Origin: Candidatus Methylomirabilota bacterium
GTDB lineage: Bacteria > Methylomirabilota > Methylomirabilia > Methylomirabilales > JACPAU01
Direction: 5' to 3'
DNA: 14,573 bases
Assembly (NCBI GenBank): GCA_023249205.1
Contig: JAHFDC010000005.1
Coordinates: forward strand, 1-14,573
The notes under the pieces are model-generated. The model saw only the letters and a list, made by a program, of their open reading frames with translations, made no database searches and had not been told where the DNA came from. The translations under genes were made by a program, and so were the position numbers. Of the stretch, positions 13,043 through 14,573 are shown piece by piece (within the stretch, counting starts at the first letter, position 1; each line of letters opens with the position of its first letter).

Positions 13043-13738
13043 ATGGTCTTTCTGTACGCGATCATCGCCGGGTCCTTCGATCTGTTGGCAGGGTGGCTCA
13101 CCCTCCAGGAGCGGGCGAGCAGGATCCAACCCCGGTACATCATCGCGTTCGCCGCCGGGGTGCTCCTGGCGGTGACGTTCTTCGACATCCTGCCCGAGAC
13201 CAACCTGAAGTCCGACGCGCCCTTCCTCGCCCTGGGCTTCCTCACGTTCTACGTCCTCGAGAAGCTCATGATGATCCATGCCTGCGGGGAGAGCGAGTGC
13301 GACACGCATCAGATCGGGCCGATCGCGGTCCTGGGGATGGGGCTGGACAACGTGGTGGACGGGGCGGGGATCGCGGTGGGCTACCTGATTGATCCGCTGC
13401 TGGGGCTCACCATCGCCATCGCCGTGGTCCTCCACGAGATCCCCCAGGGGATGACCTCAGCCCTGATCATGCGCGGGGCGCACTGGAGCCGGGCTCGCAT
13501 GTTCTGGGCCCTGGGCCTTTCCGGTCTCCTGTACCCGCTCGGGGCTCTCCTCGCCGGGCTGATCCCCCCGGAGTTCCACCAGAAGATGCTCGCCTTCATC
13601 GCGGGCGATTTTATCTACATCGGGGCGGGGGACCTGCTTCCGGAAGCCCACCGCCGATTCAATTGGAAGGTGATCCTCGCCGTCCTCGCTGGAATGGCGC
13701 TCATGCTCCTCCTCGACCTCCTGATGCCAACGGTCTAA
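13043..13738 (+). CDS. ZIP family divalent metal transporter
   Basis: A 231-residue inner-membrane protein with about seven to eight hydrophobic segments. It resembles ZIP transporters: FFDILPET after the second segment, a His/Cys-bearing loop HACGESECDTH (79-89), DNVVDG (102-107) in the fourth-helix motif, HEIPQG (131-136) in the fifth, and GAGDLLPEAH near the end. ZIP proteins import zinc, iron or manganese into the cytoplasm. Compared with common HNxxDG and HEIPxE motifs, the first His is Asp and the last Glu is Gly, so the binuclear site may be altered. The ATG at 13043 has GGGGAGG about 8 nt upstream. It follows the Fur-family gene by 59 bp with no obvious terminator between them, so co-transcription and metal-dependent repression are likely. 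Confidence 0.87.
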   Translation: MVFLYAIIAGSFDLLAGWLTLQERASRIQPRYIIAFAAGVLLAVTFFDILPETNLKSDAPFLALGFLTFYVLEKLMMIHACGESECDTHQIGPIAVLGMGLDNVVDGAGIAVGYLIDPLLGLTIAIAVVLHEIPQGMTSALIMRGAHWSRARMFWALGLSGLLYPLGALLAGLIPPEFHQKMLAFIAGDFIYIGAGDLLPEAHRRFNWKVILAVLAGMALMLLLDLLMPTV

Positions 13739-13785
13739 CGCATCTGCGCCAGGTCCCACCCGCCGTCGGGCGCCCTCTGCTGGAA

Positions 13786-13810
13786 CGGGCCTTGCATTTC
13801 CGAGGGCCCG
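13786..13810 (+). other. Inverted repeat before the transglycosylase ribosome-binding site
   Basis: CGGGCC (13786-13791) and GGCCCG (13805-13810) can pair with a 13-nt loop, immediately before the GGAGG of the next gene. There is no T tract. It could be a weak terminator of the fur-ZIP unit or an mRNA structure near the start; chance is also possible in this GC-rich DNA. Confidence 0.25.
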
Positions 13811-13820
13811 GAGGTCCCTG

Positions 13821-14519
13821 ATGCGTTTCAGCACAGTCTCCGCCCCCATCCTATTGCTGACCCTGCTGGGACCCGGTCCAGCCGGGGGGCAGGACGCCCT
13901 CCAGGCCGTGCGGGATGGCCGGGGGGGCCTCCTGTTCACCAACGTCCCCCGCGACCCGCTCCTGAAGCGCCTCCCGTCCGCCCCCCCGGAGGCCGAGGCA
14001 CAGCGGCGCGTCCGCCCCTTGATCGAGGCCGCCGCCGCACGGCAGGGGCTCGACCCCCGGCTGCTCACCGCCGTCATCGAGGTGGAATCGGCCTTTAACC
14101 CCGGTGCGACCAGCCGGCGCGGCGCCCGGGGCCTGATGCAGCTCATGCCGGCAACGGCTGCGGGGTTTGCGGTGCGCGACGTCTACAACCCGGAGGAAAA
14201 CATTCAGGGAGGGGCGCGCTACCTGCGGCGCCTCCTGGACGTGTACGCCGGCAACCTCCCCCTCGCGCTCGCCGCCTACAACGCGGGCGAGGCGGCCGTC
14301 CACCGGTTCGGGGGGATCCCCCCCTTCGCCGAGACCCGGGAGTACGTCCGCCGGGTTCAGGGTAGCTACTGGGCGCGCGGCGGCAGGCACCCGATCAGCA
14401 GCCTCAAGGTGGCGCCCCAGGGTGCGGGCGCCAAGATCTACCGGATTCAGGATCACTCGGGCCGCGTCCGCTATACGAACCTGCCCCCCACGCTCCTCGC
14501 CTTCGGCTCCGGCTCCTGA
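13821..14519 (+). CDS. Secreted lytic murein transglycosylase (SLT domain)
   Basis: A 232-residue exported protein. Residues 1-23 are a signal peptide (hydrophobic ILLLTLLG, cleavage near AGG-QD). The SLT/goose-lysozyme-like domain covers about 62-175: the catalytic Glu89 lies in VIEVESAFNP, followed by GARGLMQLMPATA, NPEENIQGGARYL and LALAAYNAGEAAV. It would cleave the MurNAc-GlcNAc bond of peptidoglycan with 1,6-anhydro ring formation. Short segments on both sides (GLLFTNVPRDP near 37-46 and IYRIQDHSGRVRYTNLPP near 207-224) resemble the DUF4124 motif common in envelope proteins. The start at 13821 is set by GGAGG 6 nt upstream. It lies 82 bp after the ZIP gene and may have its own promoter, which I could not identify. 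Confidence 0.93.
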   Translation: MRFSTVSAPILLLTLLGPGPAGGQDALQAVRDGRGGLLFTNVPRDPLLKRLPSAPPEAEAQRRVRPLIEAAAARQGLDPRLLTAVIEVESAFNPGATSRRGARGLMQLMPATAAGFAVRDVYNPEENIQGGARYLRRLLDVYAGNLPLALAAYNAGEAAVHRFGGIPPFAETREYVRRVQGSYWARGGRHPISSLKVAPQGAGAKIYRIQDHSGRVRYTNLPPTLLAFGSGS

Positions 14520-14536
14520 GGCTTGCCCCCCCTCAG
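14516..14536 (+). terminator. Weak hairpin at the end of the transglycosylase gene
   Basis: CTGAGG (14516-14521, overlapping the TGA stop) and CCTCAG (14531-14536) can form a 6-bp stem with a 9-nt loop. No T run follows, so termination by this element is uncertain. Confidence 0.25.
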
Positions 14537-14573
14537 CCTGTCGTAGATCAGTGAAAATGTCCGCCTAACGGGT

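Overview
This is a gene-dense, very GC-rich bacterial chromosome segment with strong G/C preference at third codon positions. Gene content is mostly housekeeping or conserved-hypothetical: MazG, a Fur-family regulator, a ZIP transporter, a slipin/NfeD pair, a ThiO-like oxidase and a lytic transglycosylase. I see no phage genes, IS elements or CRISPR array. The style resembles uncultured high-GC lineages such as NC10/Rokubacteria (Methylomirabilota), but that placement is an inference from gene style and not a demonstrated assignment.

Layout. 1-1060 is a loose, partly decayed stretch. It holds the remains of a DUF4105 (Lnb-type) periplasmic protein broken by three lesions, lying directly downstream of a tRNA-Ala(CGC) gene, then a spacer of about 300 bp with less GC, then a small single-pass membrane protein. 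That protein converges on an unrecognised Cys-containing protein (1050-1448), and the two share a CTAG that provides both stop codons. A single-domain response regulator (1693-2133) follows.

2364-12341 is one long run of minus-strand genes. In transcription order it reads mazG (behind a TATAAT promoter), a DUF3047 protein, an alkaline-phosphatase/iPGM-superfamily metalloenzyme, NfeD, slipin, and after a gap of about 210 bp a tight block: polytopic membrane protein, ThiO-like FAD oxidase, URO-D-superfamily protein, KAS III-like thiolase-fold protein, and AlkZ-related winged-helix protein. In the last block three of the four junctions have overlapping stop/start codons, so the five proteins are probably made together. 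A strong inverted repeat at 2292-2310 lies just after it.

12426-14519 is on the plus strand. A near-consensus sigma70 promoter with a perfect 8-1-8 palindrome at its predicted start point drives a Fur-family repressor and probably the ZIP metal transporter behind it. A secreted lytic transglycosylase with DUF4124-like segments on both sides of its SLT domain follows.

The most interesting part is the five-gene block at 2364-7195. The KAS III-like protein has Ser (residue 118) where FabH has its catalytic Cys, while keeping the His and Asn. The URO-D protein does not look like HemE and has an HxH...C arrangement reminiscent of corrinoid methyltransferases. ThiO is present without thiamin genes, and the membrane protein is unrecognised. 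This could be a small uncharacterised biosynthetic or modification pathway. The Fur/ZIP metal-response unit, with an unusual operator and altered ZIP metal-site motifs, is second.
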